Assembly (NCBI GenBank): GCA_965205365.1
Contig: CBDBGT010000005.1
Location: 310,001 to 374,000 of the forward strand
DNA from: JALZUR01 sp965205365
GTDB taxonomy: Bacteria > Bdellovibrionota > Bdellovibrionia > Bdellovibrionales > UBA1609
Length of the DNA: 64,000 bases
Direction of reading: 5' to 3'
A program made the position numbers and the translations under genes. Shown here in pieces: positions 53,901 through 62,052 of this stretch. The notes under the pieces were generated by a model, which did no database searches, was not told the DNA's origin, and worked only from the letters and a program-made list of their open reading frames with translations. Numbering within the stretch: the first letter of the stretch is position 1; every line of letters begins with the position of its first letter.

Positions 53901-56900
53901 TTTAGGTTGGCAAGGTGTAGGAGCAGTGACAACTTACCAGGCTACAAGTTTAAGCTTGGATTATTCTACGAATTATTATTTTTCTGTTAGAGCTGTGGAC
54001 AGTGGTGGTTCTTTAACAGAACCTATAATAAGTCAGGCTTTTCAAGTACCTATTCCTCCAACATTAAGTTTTGAGACTTTAACTTCAAGTGGAGAAGCAA
54101 CTTTAGTAGCCACGCCAAGTTTTACTTGGACTGTTAATCGTTCATCGACTTATGAACTTGAAAGATATGAAGTGGCTATTGGGACAAGCTCGGGTGGTGT
54201 AGATGTTTTAAGCTGGCAAGGTGTAGGAACATTGACAACTTATCATGGTATAAATTTAGACTTGAGTTATTCTACGAATTATTATTTTTCTGTTAGAGCT
54301 GTGGACAGTGGGGGTATTTCAACAGTGCCGAGAGTCAGTGAGGCTTTTCAAGTACCTATTCCTCCAACATTAAGCTTTGAGACTTTAACTTCAAGTGGAG
54401 AGGCAACTTTAGTAGCTACGCCAAGTTTTACTTGGACTGTTAATGGTTCATCGACTTATGAACTTGAAAGATATGAAGTGGCTGTGGGGACAAGCTCGGG
54501 TGGTGTAGATGTTTTAAGCTGGCAAGGTGTAGGAGCAGTGACAACTTATCAGGCCACAGATTTAAACTTGAGTTATTTTACGAATTATTATTTTTCCGTC
54601 AGAGCTGTGGACAGTGGTGGTTCTTTAACAGAACCTATAATAAGTCAGGCTTTTCAAGTACCTGCTCCTCCAAAACTAAGTTTTGAGACTTTAACTTCAA
54701 GTGGAGAAGCAACTTTAGTAGCCACGCCAAGTTTTACTTGGGCTGTTAAGCATTCATCGAATTATGAACTTGCAAGATATGAAGTTGCTATTGGGACAAG
54801 TTCCGGTGGTGTAGATGTTTTAAGCTGGCAAGGTGTAGGAGCAGTGACAACTTATCAGGCCACAGATTTAAACTTGAGTTATTTTACGAATTATTATTTT
54901 TCCGTCAGAGCTGTGGACAGTGGTGGTTCTTTAACAGAACCTATAATAAGTCAGGCTTTTCAAGTACCTATTCCTCCAACATTAAGTTTTGAGACTTTAA
55001 GTTTAAGTGGAGAAGCAACGTTAACAACTACGCCAAGTTTTACTTGGGCTGTTAAGCATTCATCGAATTATGAACTTGCAAGATATGAAGTTGCTATTGG
55101 GACAAGTTCCGGTGGTGTAGATGTTTTAAGCTGGCAAGGTGTAGGAGCAGTGACAACTTATCAGGCCACAGATTTAAACTTGAGTTATTTTACGAATTAT
55201 TATTTTTCCGTCAGAGCTGTGGACAGTGGTGGTTCTTTAACAGAACCTATAATAAGTCAGGCTTTTCAAGTACCTGCTCCTCCAAAACTAAGTTTTGAGA
55301 CTTTAAGTTTAAGTGGAGAAGCAACGTTAACAACTACGCCAAGTTTTACTTGGGCTGTTAAGCATTCATCGAATTATGAACTTGCAAGATATGAAGTTGC
55401 TATTGGGACAAGTTCCGGTGGTGTAGATGTTTTAGGTTGGCAAGGTGTAGGAGCAGTGACAACTTACCAGGCTACAAGTTTAAGCTTGGATTATTCTACG
55501 AATTATTATTTTTCCGTCAGAGCTGTGGACAGTGGTGGTTCTTTAACAGAACCTATAATAAGTGAGGCTTTTGAAGTACCTATTCCTCCAACATTAAGTT
55601 TTATAAGTTTAACTTCAAGTGGAGAGGCAACTTTAGTAGCTACGCCAAGTTTTACTTGGGATGTTAAGCATTCATCGAATTATGAACTTGCAAGATATGA
55701 AGTTGCTATTGGGACAAGCTCGGGTGGTGTAGATGTTTTAAGCTGGCAAGGTGTAGGAGCGGTGACAACTTACCAGGCCACAGATTTAAACTTGAGTTAT
55801 TCTACGAATTATTATTTTTCCGTCAGAGCTGTGGACAGTGGTGGTTCTTTAACAGAACCTATAATAAGTGATTCTTTTCAAGTACCTATTCCTCCAACAT
55901 TAAGTTTTGAGACTTTAACTTCAAGTGGAGAAGCAACTTTAGTAGCCACGCCAAGTTTTACTTGGACTGTTAATGGTTCATCGAATTATGAACTTGAAAG
56001 ATATGAAGTTGCTATTGGGACAAGTTCCGGTGGTGTAGATGTTTTAAGCTGGCAAGGTGTAGGAGCAGTGACAACTTACCAGGCCACAGATTTAAACTTG
56101 AGTTATTCTACGAATTATTATTTTTCCATCAGAGCTGTGGACAGTGGTGGTTCTTTAACAGAACCTATAATAAGTGATTCTTTTCAAGTACCTATTCCTC
56201 CAACATTAAGTTTTGAGACTTTAACTTCAAGTGGAGAAGCAACTTTAGTAGCCACGCCAAGTTTTACTTGGACTGTTAATCGTTCATCGACTTATGAACT
56301 TGAAAGATATGAAGTTGCTATTGGGACAAGCTCGGGTGGTGTAGATGTTTTAAGCTGGCAAGGTGTAGGAACATTGACAACTTATCATGGTATAAATTTA
56401 GACTTGAGTTATTCTACGAATTATTATTTTTCTGTTAGAGCTGTGGACAGTGGGGGTTCTTTAACAGAACCTATAATAAGTGAGGCTTTTGAAGTACCTA
56501 TTCCTCCAACATTAAGTTTTAAGACTTTAACTTCAAGTGGAGAAGCAACTTTAGTAGCCACGCCAAGTTTTACTTGGACTGTTAATCGTTCATCGACTTA
56601 TGAACTTGCAAGATATGAAGTTGCTATTGGGACAAGTTCCGGTGGTGTAGATGTTTTAGGTTGGCAAGGTGTAGGAACATTGACAACTTACCAGGCTACA
56701 AGTTTAAGCTTGGATTATTCTACGAATTATTATTTTTCCGTCAGAGCTGTGGACAGTGGGGGTGTTTCAACATTGCCGAGAGTCAGTGAGGCTTTTCAAG
56801 TACCTATTCCTCCAACATTAAGTTTTGAGACTTTAACTTCAAGTGGAGAAGCAACTTTAGTAGCCACGCCAAGTTTTACTTGGACTGTTAATCGTTCATC

Positions 56901-59760
56901 GACTTATGAACTTGAAAGATATGAAGTGGCTATTGGGACAAGCTCGGGTGGTGTAGATGTTTTAAGCTGGCAAGGTGTAGGAACATTGACAACTTATCAT
57001 GGTATAAATTTAGACTTGAGTTATTCTACGAATTATTATTTTTCTGTTAGAGCTGTGGACAGTGGGGGTATTTCAACAGTGCCGAGAGTCAGTGAGGCTT
57101 TTCAAGTACCTATTCCTCCAACATTAAGTTTTATAAGTTTAACTTCAAGTGGAGAAGCAACTTTAGTAGCTACGCCAAGTTTTACTTGGACTGTTAATCG
57201 TTCATCGACTTATGAACTTGAAAGATATGAAGTTGCTATTGGGACAAGCTCGGGTGGTGTAGATGTTTTAGGTTGGCAAGGTGTAGGAACATTGACAACT
57301 TATCATGGTATAAATTTAGACTTGAGTTATTCTACGAATTATTATTTTTCTGTTAGAGCTGTGGACAGCGAGGGTTCTTTAACAGGACCGATAATAAGTG
57401 AGGCTTTTCAAGTTCCTACTCCCCCTTTTTCTTTTACAGGTTTATCTTTTGATGGTGAATTTATCGATGGACAAGCTCCTGCTATTTCTTGGACGGTTCG
57501 CAATGCATTAGAAGTTGATCATTATGAAGTAGCTATAGGAGACACATTAGGAGGTACCAACCTTTTAAATTGGCTTACTTTAACTTCTGGTCAAACTCCA
57601 ACAATCACCTTTGAAACTACATTTGGAAGGTTGCGATATACTTCTGTTCGAGCTTTGGATTCTAATGGACTTGTTTTAGGTACGGTACAGTCCCTCGTAC
57701 ACGTCCAAGGCCATATACCTGGTGGTGTTGTAGACACCACACACTCACGAGCCGTGTTATTTATTCCAGGTATTGAAGTGTTTTCGCTTAATATTGAACT
57801 TGCTATTGGAACAGTAAAGGGGGGAGATGATATTTTTAATTGGCTTGGGTATTCTCGAGGGGAGCTGAGCCGAAGTTATCAAATATCTAGTGGAGAGGGG
57901 GGTCAAAATTTTACATTAGAAGGGGACACACCTTATTATATTTCAGCACGTTTTACATCGGGAGGAGTAACATATAGCTACACCTTAAATAGCTTTTCTG
58001 TAGGTCCGGTGCGTCTTAATTTAACAGATTATCCTAAAACAGAGTATAGAGGTTCTTCGTCAATAACAGGAAAGTCTAGGATTGCTGTATCTTTTATTGG
58101 TAATGAATTTACAGATGAAAAAACAACTGAGATTTTAAATCACTTTTTTGGAAATGGTTCAAGAAGTTTATTTAAAACAGCTCCATTTAGAGGAAAGCAA
58201 GATCGTTTTGTAATCTCTTATCAAAATATAAGACTGGATCCTAACAAATTGATTGTTGCTACTCGATTAGGTTATGATGTTAATGTAGTTATTCAACATT
58301 CATTCCTGGTCACTGCCAATGCTTCTTCAGTAACTGGTGATTTGAATTTAAAAATGAACTTTGTAGAACCCAATTATGTACAGATTACAGAAACTTTTGT
58401 TCATGAGATGGGTCATGCCTTTGGTGATTTAAGAGATGAATATAATTACAGCCGAGGAGGAGCTGATTCTTCGGTTATAGATGAGTCCAATTGTGGAAAC
58501 ATATTAAATAAAAATAGATGGTTAGGAATTGATGATTATCAAGGAGAGTTGTTTCCCGATGGATGCGCTACTAGGCAAGGGGGCCTTGGTGCTGTAAGAG
58601 GTCTGGCTTGCGTTCTTTTAGCAAAAACTTCTCCGGAATCATCGCTCAGATGTTTAGATAGTTTAATGAGAGTACTTCCGTATCAGGGTGGTTATAATAA
58701 TTTGGAAGAATATAAGTGGTCCTCTATATGGGGTTCTGTTAATCGCTACTATTTATCTGAAAAATTATCTCAGTATGCAGGGGATTTAACTCAAAGAACC
58801 TTAGAAAACTTTCACATTTCAAAAGGAAAAGAGCTGGTTGTTTATTTGGATTCTGCTTACAAAGTAAACTCTGTTACAATGAGTGTGGGCAGTGTAGCAG
58901 GGAGTGGCCTGTCTCTTTCAAATGTCAATATGACACGAAGTTCTCTTTATAAAAATAGGTTTTCTTATAAATTTTCCGACACTCAGCTTTTAAATGATGC
59001 GGTTCATACTGTTAGTTTTGCTGTATTTGATGAAGATGACAATCAGATTTTATTAAAAAATACTGTTTTAAATCAAATCAAAGTTTCGAGTTTGCAACTT
59101 GCTTATAATTGGAGAGGGTGGAGCATTACGCCTAAAGCTTCAAATGGAAACCCTGATCCTTTAGTATCTCACTCTAATTTAAATTTAGAAGATGATGATA
59201 TTATAAAAATTTATTTAGATTCATCTTGTCTAAAAGAAGTAGGAAGTGGAAACGTGTCTTCTAACTCTACAAGTATTGCGTTGAACTTAAGAGAGTACTT
59301 AACTGAAAAGCCTAACGCAAGTTACATTCAATCGGATGTTTTTTTCTACTTTTATGGTCGTTCTTTTAGAGGAGGGCAGGCTTTTAGTGAATGCAGCTCT
59401 ATGTCTTTATCTTATAAGAGAGACAGAAGTCCTAATTATCCTCTGATTAATTATTCGCAAGAGGAAAAAGAGATAAGTCTTTCTTGCGGAGTTCCAAGGT
59501 CCATGCTACCAGTTAGCATCACATTATATGACGAATGTAAATATGTTTATGAAATTACTGGAAGTAGCACACCTCCATCCAACTTAATAGATAGAAGAAA
59601 TTTTCAAGATATTGATGTTATTGATGTGAGTGGGTTAAATTCAGGAACTTATTATATCCATGTGGTGGCAGAAGATGAAGCTGGAAATATATCTAGATAT
59701 GGCGATTTAATCAATGGTTCAAATAGTTTGGAGTTCACCATTCTTGATGAGCAAGAGTAA
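50905..59760 (+). CDS. giant repeat-rich exported protein with M64-like metallopeptidase domain
   Basis: This 2951-residue protein opens with a signal-like sequence ending in FFQVGC (MSRFINYVIFSVLFFQVGC), so it may be a lipoprotein. From residue ~31 it has 21 tandem repeats of exactly 102 residues, fibronectin-III-like (each with PSFTW, YEVA, VLSWQGVG and YYFSVRAVDSGG), then two divergent copies up to residue ~2365. Residues ~2380-2700 hold a zinc peptidase with VHEMGHAFGDLRDEY (H2500, E2501, H2504), resembling M64 family enzymes (HEFGHS...DEY). The C-terminal ~250 residues look Ig-like. It is likely a surface adhesin-protease. It stands alone between transposase relics. Confidence 0.85.
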   Translation: MSRFINYVIFSVLFFQVGCVNSEDTVQVLAPATLNFINLTSTGEATLATTPSFTWVVDLSSTYELARYEVAVGTSFGGADVLSWQGVGTLTTYYGIHLNLSYFTNYYFSVRAVDSGGSLTEPIISDSFQVPIPPTLSFISLTSSGEATLVATPSFTWTVNRSSTYELERYEVAVGTSSGGVDVLGWQGVGTLTTYHGINLDLSYSTNYYFSVRAVDSGGSLTEPIISDSFQVPIPPTLSFISLTSSGEATLVATPSFTWTVNRSSTYELERYEVAIGTSSGGVDVLGWQGVGTLTTYHGINLDLSYSTNYYFSVRAVDSGGVSTVPRVSEAFQVPIPPTLSFISLTSSGEATLVATPSFTWTVNGSSTYELERYEVAVGTSSGGVDVLGWQGVGTLTTYHGINLDLSYSTNYYFSVRAVDSGGSLTEPIISQAFQVPIPPTLSFINLTSSGEATLAATPSFTWTVNGSSTYELERYEVAVGTSSGGVDVLGWQGVGAVTTYQATSLSLDYSTNYYFSVRAVDSGGVSTVPRVSEAFQVPIPPTLSFETLTSSGEATLVATPSFTWTVNGSSTYELERYEVAVGTSSGGVDVLSWQGVGAVTTYQATSLSLDYSTNYYFSVRAVDSGGVSTVPRVSEAFQVPIPPTLSFETLTSSGEATLVATPSFTWTVNGSSTYELERYEVAIGTSSGGVDVLSWQGVGAVTTYQATSLSLDYSTNYYFSVRAVDSGGVSTVPRVSEAFQVPIPPTLSFISLTSSGEATLVATPSFTWTVNRSSTYELERYEVAVGTSSGGVDVLGWQGVGTLTTYHGINLDLSYSTNYYFSVRAVDSGGSLTEPIISDSFQVPIPPTLSFISLTSSGEATLVATPSFTWTVNRSSTYELERYEVAIGTSSGGVDVLGWQGVGAVTTYQATSLSLDYSTDYYFSVRAVDSGGSLTEPIISDSFQVPIPPTLSFETLTSSGEATLVATPSFTWTVNGSSTYELERYEVAVGTSSGGVDVLGWQGVGAVTTYQATSLSLDYSTNYYFSVRAVDSGGSLTEPIISQAFQVPIPPTLSFETLTSSGEATLVATPSFTWTVNRSSTYELERYEVAIGTSSGGVDVLSWQGVGTLTTYHGINLDLSYSTNYYFSVRAVDSGGISTVPRVSEAFQVPIPPTLSFETLTSSGEATLVATPSFTWTVNGSSTYELERYEVAVGTSSGGVDVLSWQGVGAVTTYQATDLNLSYFTNYYFSVRAVDSGGSLTEPIISQAFQVPAPPKLSFETLTSSGEATLVATPSFTWAVKHSSNYELARYEVAIGTSSGGVDVLSWQGVGAVTTYQATDLNLSYFTNYYFSVRAVDSGGSLTEPIISQAFQVPIPPTLSFETLSLSGEATLTTTPSFTWAVKHSSNYELARYEVAIGTSSGGVDVLSWQGVGAVTTYQATDLNLSYFTNYYFSVRAVDSGGSLTEPIISQAFQVPAPPKLSFETLSLSGEATLTTTPSFTWAVKHSSNYELARYEVAIGTSSGGVDVLGWQGVGAVTTYQATSLSLDYSTNYYFSVRAVDSGGSLTEPIISEAFEVPIPPTLSFISLTSSGEATLVATPSFTWDVKHSSNYELARYEVAIGTSSGGVDVLSWQGVGAVTTYQATDLNLSYSTNYYFSVRAVDSGGSLTEPIISDSFQVPIPPTLSFETLTSSGEATLVATPSFTWTVNGSSNYELERYEVAIGTSSGGVDVLSWQGVGAVTTYQATDLNLSYSTNYYFSIRAVDSGGSLTEPIISDSFQVPIPPTLSFETLTSSGEATLVATPSFTWTVNRSSTYELERYEVAIGTSSGGVDVLSWQGVGTLTTYHGINLDLSYSTNYYFSVRAVDSGGSLTEPIISEAFEVPIPPTLSFKTLTSSGEATLVATPSFTWTVNRSSTYELARYEVAIGTSSGGVDVLGWQGVGTLTTYQATSLSLDYSTNYYFSVRAVDSGGVSTLPRVSEAFQVPIPPTLSFETLTSSGEATLVATPSFTWTVNRSSTYELERYEVAIGTSSGGVDVLSWQGVGTLTTYHGINLDLSYSTNYYFSVRAVDSGGISTVPRVSEAFQVPIPPTLSFISLTSSGEATLVATPSFTWTVNRSSTYELERYEVAIGTSSGGVDVLGWQGVGTLTTYHGINLDLSYSTNYYFSVRAVDSEGSLTGPIISEAFQVPTPPFSFTGLSFDGEFIDGQAPAISWTVRNALEVDHYEVAIGDTLGGTNLLNWLTLTSGQTPTITFETTFGRLRYTSVRALDSNGLVLGTVQSLVHVQGHIPGGVVDTTHSRAVLFIPGIEVFSLNIELAIGTVKGGDDIFNWLGYSRGELSRSYQISSGEGGQNFTLEGDTPYYISARFTSGGVTYSYTLNSFSVGPVRLNLTDYPKTEYRGSSSITGKSRIAVSFIGNEFTDEKTTEILNHFFGNGSRSLFKTAPFRGKQDRFVISYQNIRLDPNKLIVATRLGYDVNVVIQHSFLVTANASSVTGDLNLKMNFVEPNYVQITETFVHEMGHAFGDLRDEYNYSRGGADSSVIDESNCGNILNKNRWLGIDDYQGELFPDGCATRQGGLGAVRGLACVLLAKTSPESSLRCLDSLMRVLPYQGGYNNLEEYKWSSIWGSVNRYYLSEKLSQYAGDLTQRTLENFHISKGKELVVYLDSAYKVNSVTMSVGSVAGSGLSLSNVNMTRSSLYKNRFSYKFSDTQLLNDAVHTVSFAVFDEDDNQILLKNTVLNQIKVSSLQLAYNWRGWSITPKASNGNPDPLVSHSNLNLEDDDIIKIYLDSSCLKEVGSGNVSSNSTSIALNLREYLTEKPNASYIQSDVFFYFYGRSFRGGQAFSECSSMSLSYKRDRSPNYPLINYSQEEKEISLSCGVPRSMLPVSITLYDECKYVYEITGSSTPPSNLIDRRNFQDIDVIDVSGLNSGTYYIHVVAEDEAGNISRYGDLINGSNSLEFTILDEQE
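50995..57420 (+). repeat. 21 tandem 306-bp repeats encoding 102-residue units
   Basis: Repeat starts are spaced exactly 306 bases: 50995, 51301, 51607, ... 57115. Neighbouring units are near identical at the DNA level, and variants differ in blocks (opening FISL or FETL, NRSST/NGSST/KHSSN, AVG or AIG, VLGW or VLSW, HGINLDLSY or QATSLSLDY or QATDLNLSY, and three closing types). Unit 1 and unit 21 are the most diverged. Copy number may change by recombination. Confidence 0.95.
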
Positions 59761-59781
59761 CTCAAACTCATAACCACTTTT

Positions 59782-59970
59782 TTAACAGGGTGTTCTTTTT
59801 TGCTCAATTAAAGCTTTAGAACCTATTTCTCTATAACGTTTAATAACATTGTGATCTGTAGTCCTAGATATTTTAAACTCATCACAAAGAGAAGTTATGC
59901 TTGCACCCTCAAGGTATCTACTTATAAATATTAACTTTTCATCCATTTTACTTCTTTTTTTCCAAGCCAT
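59782..59970 (-). pseudogene. N-terminal relic of an IS481-family transposase
   Basis: From ATG at 59970, with AAAGGAGG before it, the minus strand encodes AWKKRSKMDEKLIFISRYLE, then GASITSLCDEFKISRTTDHN and VIKRYREIGSKALIEQKRTP, the IS481 helix-turn-helix region, and stops after about 62 codons. The catalytic part is missing. TGTAAACCATGTCTCCGG (59998-60015) upstream resembles the terminal sequence of IS481-type elements. Confidence 0.7.
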
Positions 59971-60093
59971 TTTAAGTGCCTCCTTTCTAGGAAAGTGTAA
60001 ACCATGTCTCCGGTATATTTTGTAAACTATATGTATAGAAAAACATAAAAACAAATGTTTTAAATAAAAGCATTTAATTTTAAAGGGTTTAAG

Positions 60094-60969
60094 ATGAGTT
60101 TGATAGTAAAAAATCTCTCCAAAACTTATGATAATGGAGTTTAAGCTTTACAAAACGTAAATCTCAATATTCCTAGAGGAATGTTTGGTTTACTTGGCCC
60201 AAATGGATCTGGAAAATCTTCATTAATGAAAACCATTGCTACACTTCAAGACCCTGATAGTGGAGAAATTAAGTTCGATGATATTAATGTTTTAAAAAAC
60301 AAGGAAACTCTTAGGGAAAAGCTTGGCTATCTTCCTCAGGAATTTGGTGTTTATCCAAAAATTTCAGCAGAAAAACTTCTTGATTATCTCGCCTCCTTAA
60401 AAGGCATCAAAGATTCTAAAGTAAGAAAAGATGTTGTTACTAATCTTTTAAACCTTACAAATTTAGCTGATGTTAAAAAACAAGCCATCGTTTCTTTTTC
60501 CGGTGGTGTGAAACAACGGTTTGGTATTGCCCAAGCTTTGATTGGAGAACCAGAACTAATCATTGTTGATGAGCCCACAGCAGGACTTGATCCAGAAGAA
60601 AGACTTCGATTTTATAACATCCTAAGTGAAATAGGTGAAGATGTTACAGTTCTACTCTCAACTCATATTGTTAGCGATATTAGTGATCTTTGTCCTAATT
60701 TTGCCATTATAAATAGTGGACAAGTGTTAACTCAAGAAAGCCCAAAAAAAGCAATTCAATCTATTGAAGGAAAAATTTGGTCTGTAACTGTAGATAAAAA
60801 AGATGTCGAAGAGATAGAAACTCAATATCAAGTTCTTTCTACAAAATTTAAAATAGGAAAAATATTAGTTAAAATTTTCTCAGAAGAAAAACCTGCTCAA
60901 AATTTTACCATTGAGAACCCTGTTTTAGAAGATTTTTATTTCTCTTATATTAAAGAATATTTAAAATGA
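60094..60969 (+). pseudogene. ABC transporter ATPase with an in-frame nonsense codon
   Basis: The natural start is ATG 60094 (MSLIVKNLSKTYDNGV) and the frame is broken by TAA at 60142-60144, where relatives have a lysine codon before ALQNVNLNIPRG. The remaining frame (translated from 60181) has Walker A LLGPNGSGKSSLMKT, Q-loop LPQEFGVYP, the signature VSFSGGVKQRFGIAQ and Walker B LIIVDEPTAGLDPE, and a H-loop STHIVSDI. Reinitiation at 60181 would lack the first two beta strands. It overlaps the permease start (ATGA). Confidence 0.85.
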
Positions 60970-61032
60970 TTGATATCTTTTTAAAGAATATCTTCTTTGA
61001 ACTTAGTATAAGAAAAAAGCAAATATCTACTT

Positions 61033-62052
61033 ACCCGAGTTCGAACTTTTTTCAGGACCTAAGTGCTGGATAAATAAAAGATCATCCCAGCCTTTTGTAA
61101 GATTTAGTTGTTTTTTACTGATCTGCAAAAAGGAGCCGGGAATGATCGAAGAAAATCAAATTATAGAAGTTTTTACTCTTGTTGACGACTTTATTTTAGG
61201 GTTAAACAAAGAACAGTCCAAACTCATACCCAGCAAAAGAAAGAGAGGTTTTCCATCTGCGTTATCTGAGTCTGAAGTCATCACCATCTGTTTATTATTC
61301 CAATTTTCCGGCTTCAGAAATTTTAAAGCTTTCTATACAGGTTATGTTCAAAAATTTCTAAAACCTTATTTCCCAAAACTCTTGTCCTACAATAGGTTTG
61401 TAGAACTTAAAAAATCTTCAGCACCTCAAATTCTTATTTTTTTACACTCACTTATGCAATCAAATATTTGCACAGGAATATCTGTTGTAGACTCCAGTCC
61501 CATTGTTGTTTGTAATAACAAAAGAATCGGTCGTCACAAAACCTTTAAAGGACTTGCAAAACGTGGGAAATCAACAATGGGCTGGTTCTTTGGTTTTAAA
61601 GTTCACATAGTAATTTCTCACAAAGGGGAGCTCTTAAGTTTTACCATAACCCCAGGAAATGTTCATGATACAAAGCCTGTAGAGGGTTTAGCTGAGAATA
61701 TTTTTGGAAAATTGTTTGGAGACAAAGGATATATATCCCAAAAGCTATTTGAAAAATTGATGAGTAAAGGGGTTCAAGTCATAACAAATCTTAAATCCAA
61801 TATGAAAAATAAGTTTGTTCCTCTTTTTGATAAACTACTCCTGAGGAAAAGGTACATTGTTGAAACTGCTTTTGGGATTTTAAAGGAGGAATTTCATCTT
61901 GAACACTCAAGACACCGAAGCCCAAAAAACTTTGTGGTAAATTTACTTTCGGCACTAACGGCGTACTGTTTGCGTCCAAGAAAACCCTCTATTAGACTTC
62001 AAGTACTTGAAGAAAGGCTGCTTCAGTAGGTTTAGAAAGTCCGAACTCGGGT
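61033..62052 (+). mobile_element. IS982-family insertion sequence, complete
   Basis: A 1020-bp element with ends ACCCGAGTTCGAACTTTT and its partner AAAGTCCGAACTCGGGT, flanked by the 5-base duplication TACTT (61028-61032 and 62053-62057). It is inserted in the permease gene in the same orientation as that gene. It is a different IS982 subtype from the one at 43099. Confidence 0.94.
61142..62029 (+). CDS. IS982-family transposase
   Basis: This intact 295-residue DDE transposase has SVVDSSPIVVCNNKRIGRHK with D117, GKSTMGWFFGFKVHIVIS, KLFGDKGYISQKLF with D194 and RKRYIVETAFGILKEEF with E241, ending in EHSRHRSPKNF. AAAAAGGAG precedes the ATG. It shares the fold and motifs, but not the close identity, of the copy at 43115. 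Confidence 0.94.
   Translation: MIEENQIIEVFTLVDDFILGLNKEQSKLIPSKRKRGFPSALSESEVITICLLFQFSGFRNFKAFYTGYVQKFLKPYFPKLLSYNRFVELKKSSAPQILIFLHSLMQSNICTGISVVDSSPIVVCNNKRIGRHKTFKGLAKRGKSTMGWFFGFKVHIVISHKGELLSFTITPGNVHDTKPVEGLAENIFGKLFGDKGYISQKLFEKLMSKGVQVITNLKSNMKNKFVPLFDKLLLRKRYIVETAFGILKEEFHLEHSRHRSPKNFVVNLLSALTAYCLRPRKPSIRLQVLEERLLQ

Noticed and set aside
50995..57420. Regular tandem repeats that could suggest a CRISPR-like array
   Set aside because: The unit is 306 bp, entirely coding, without unique spacers, and the frame is open through all units.
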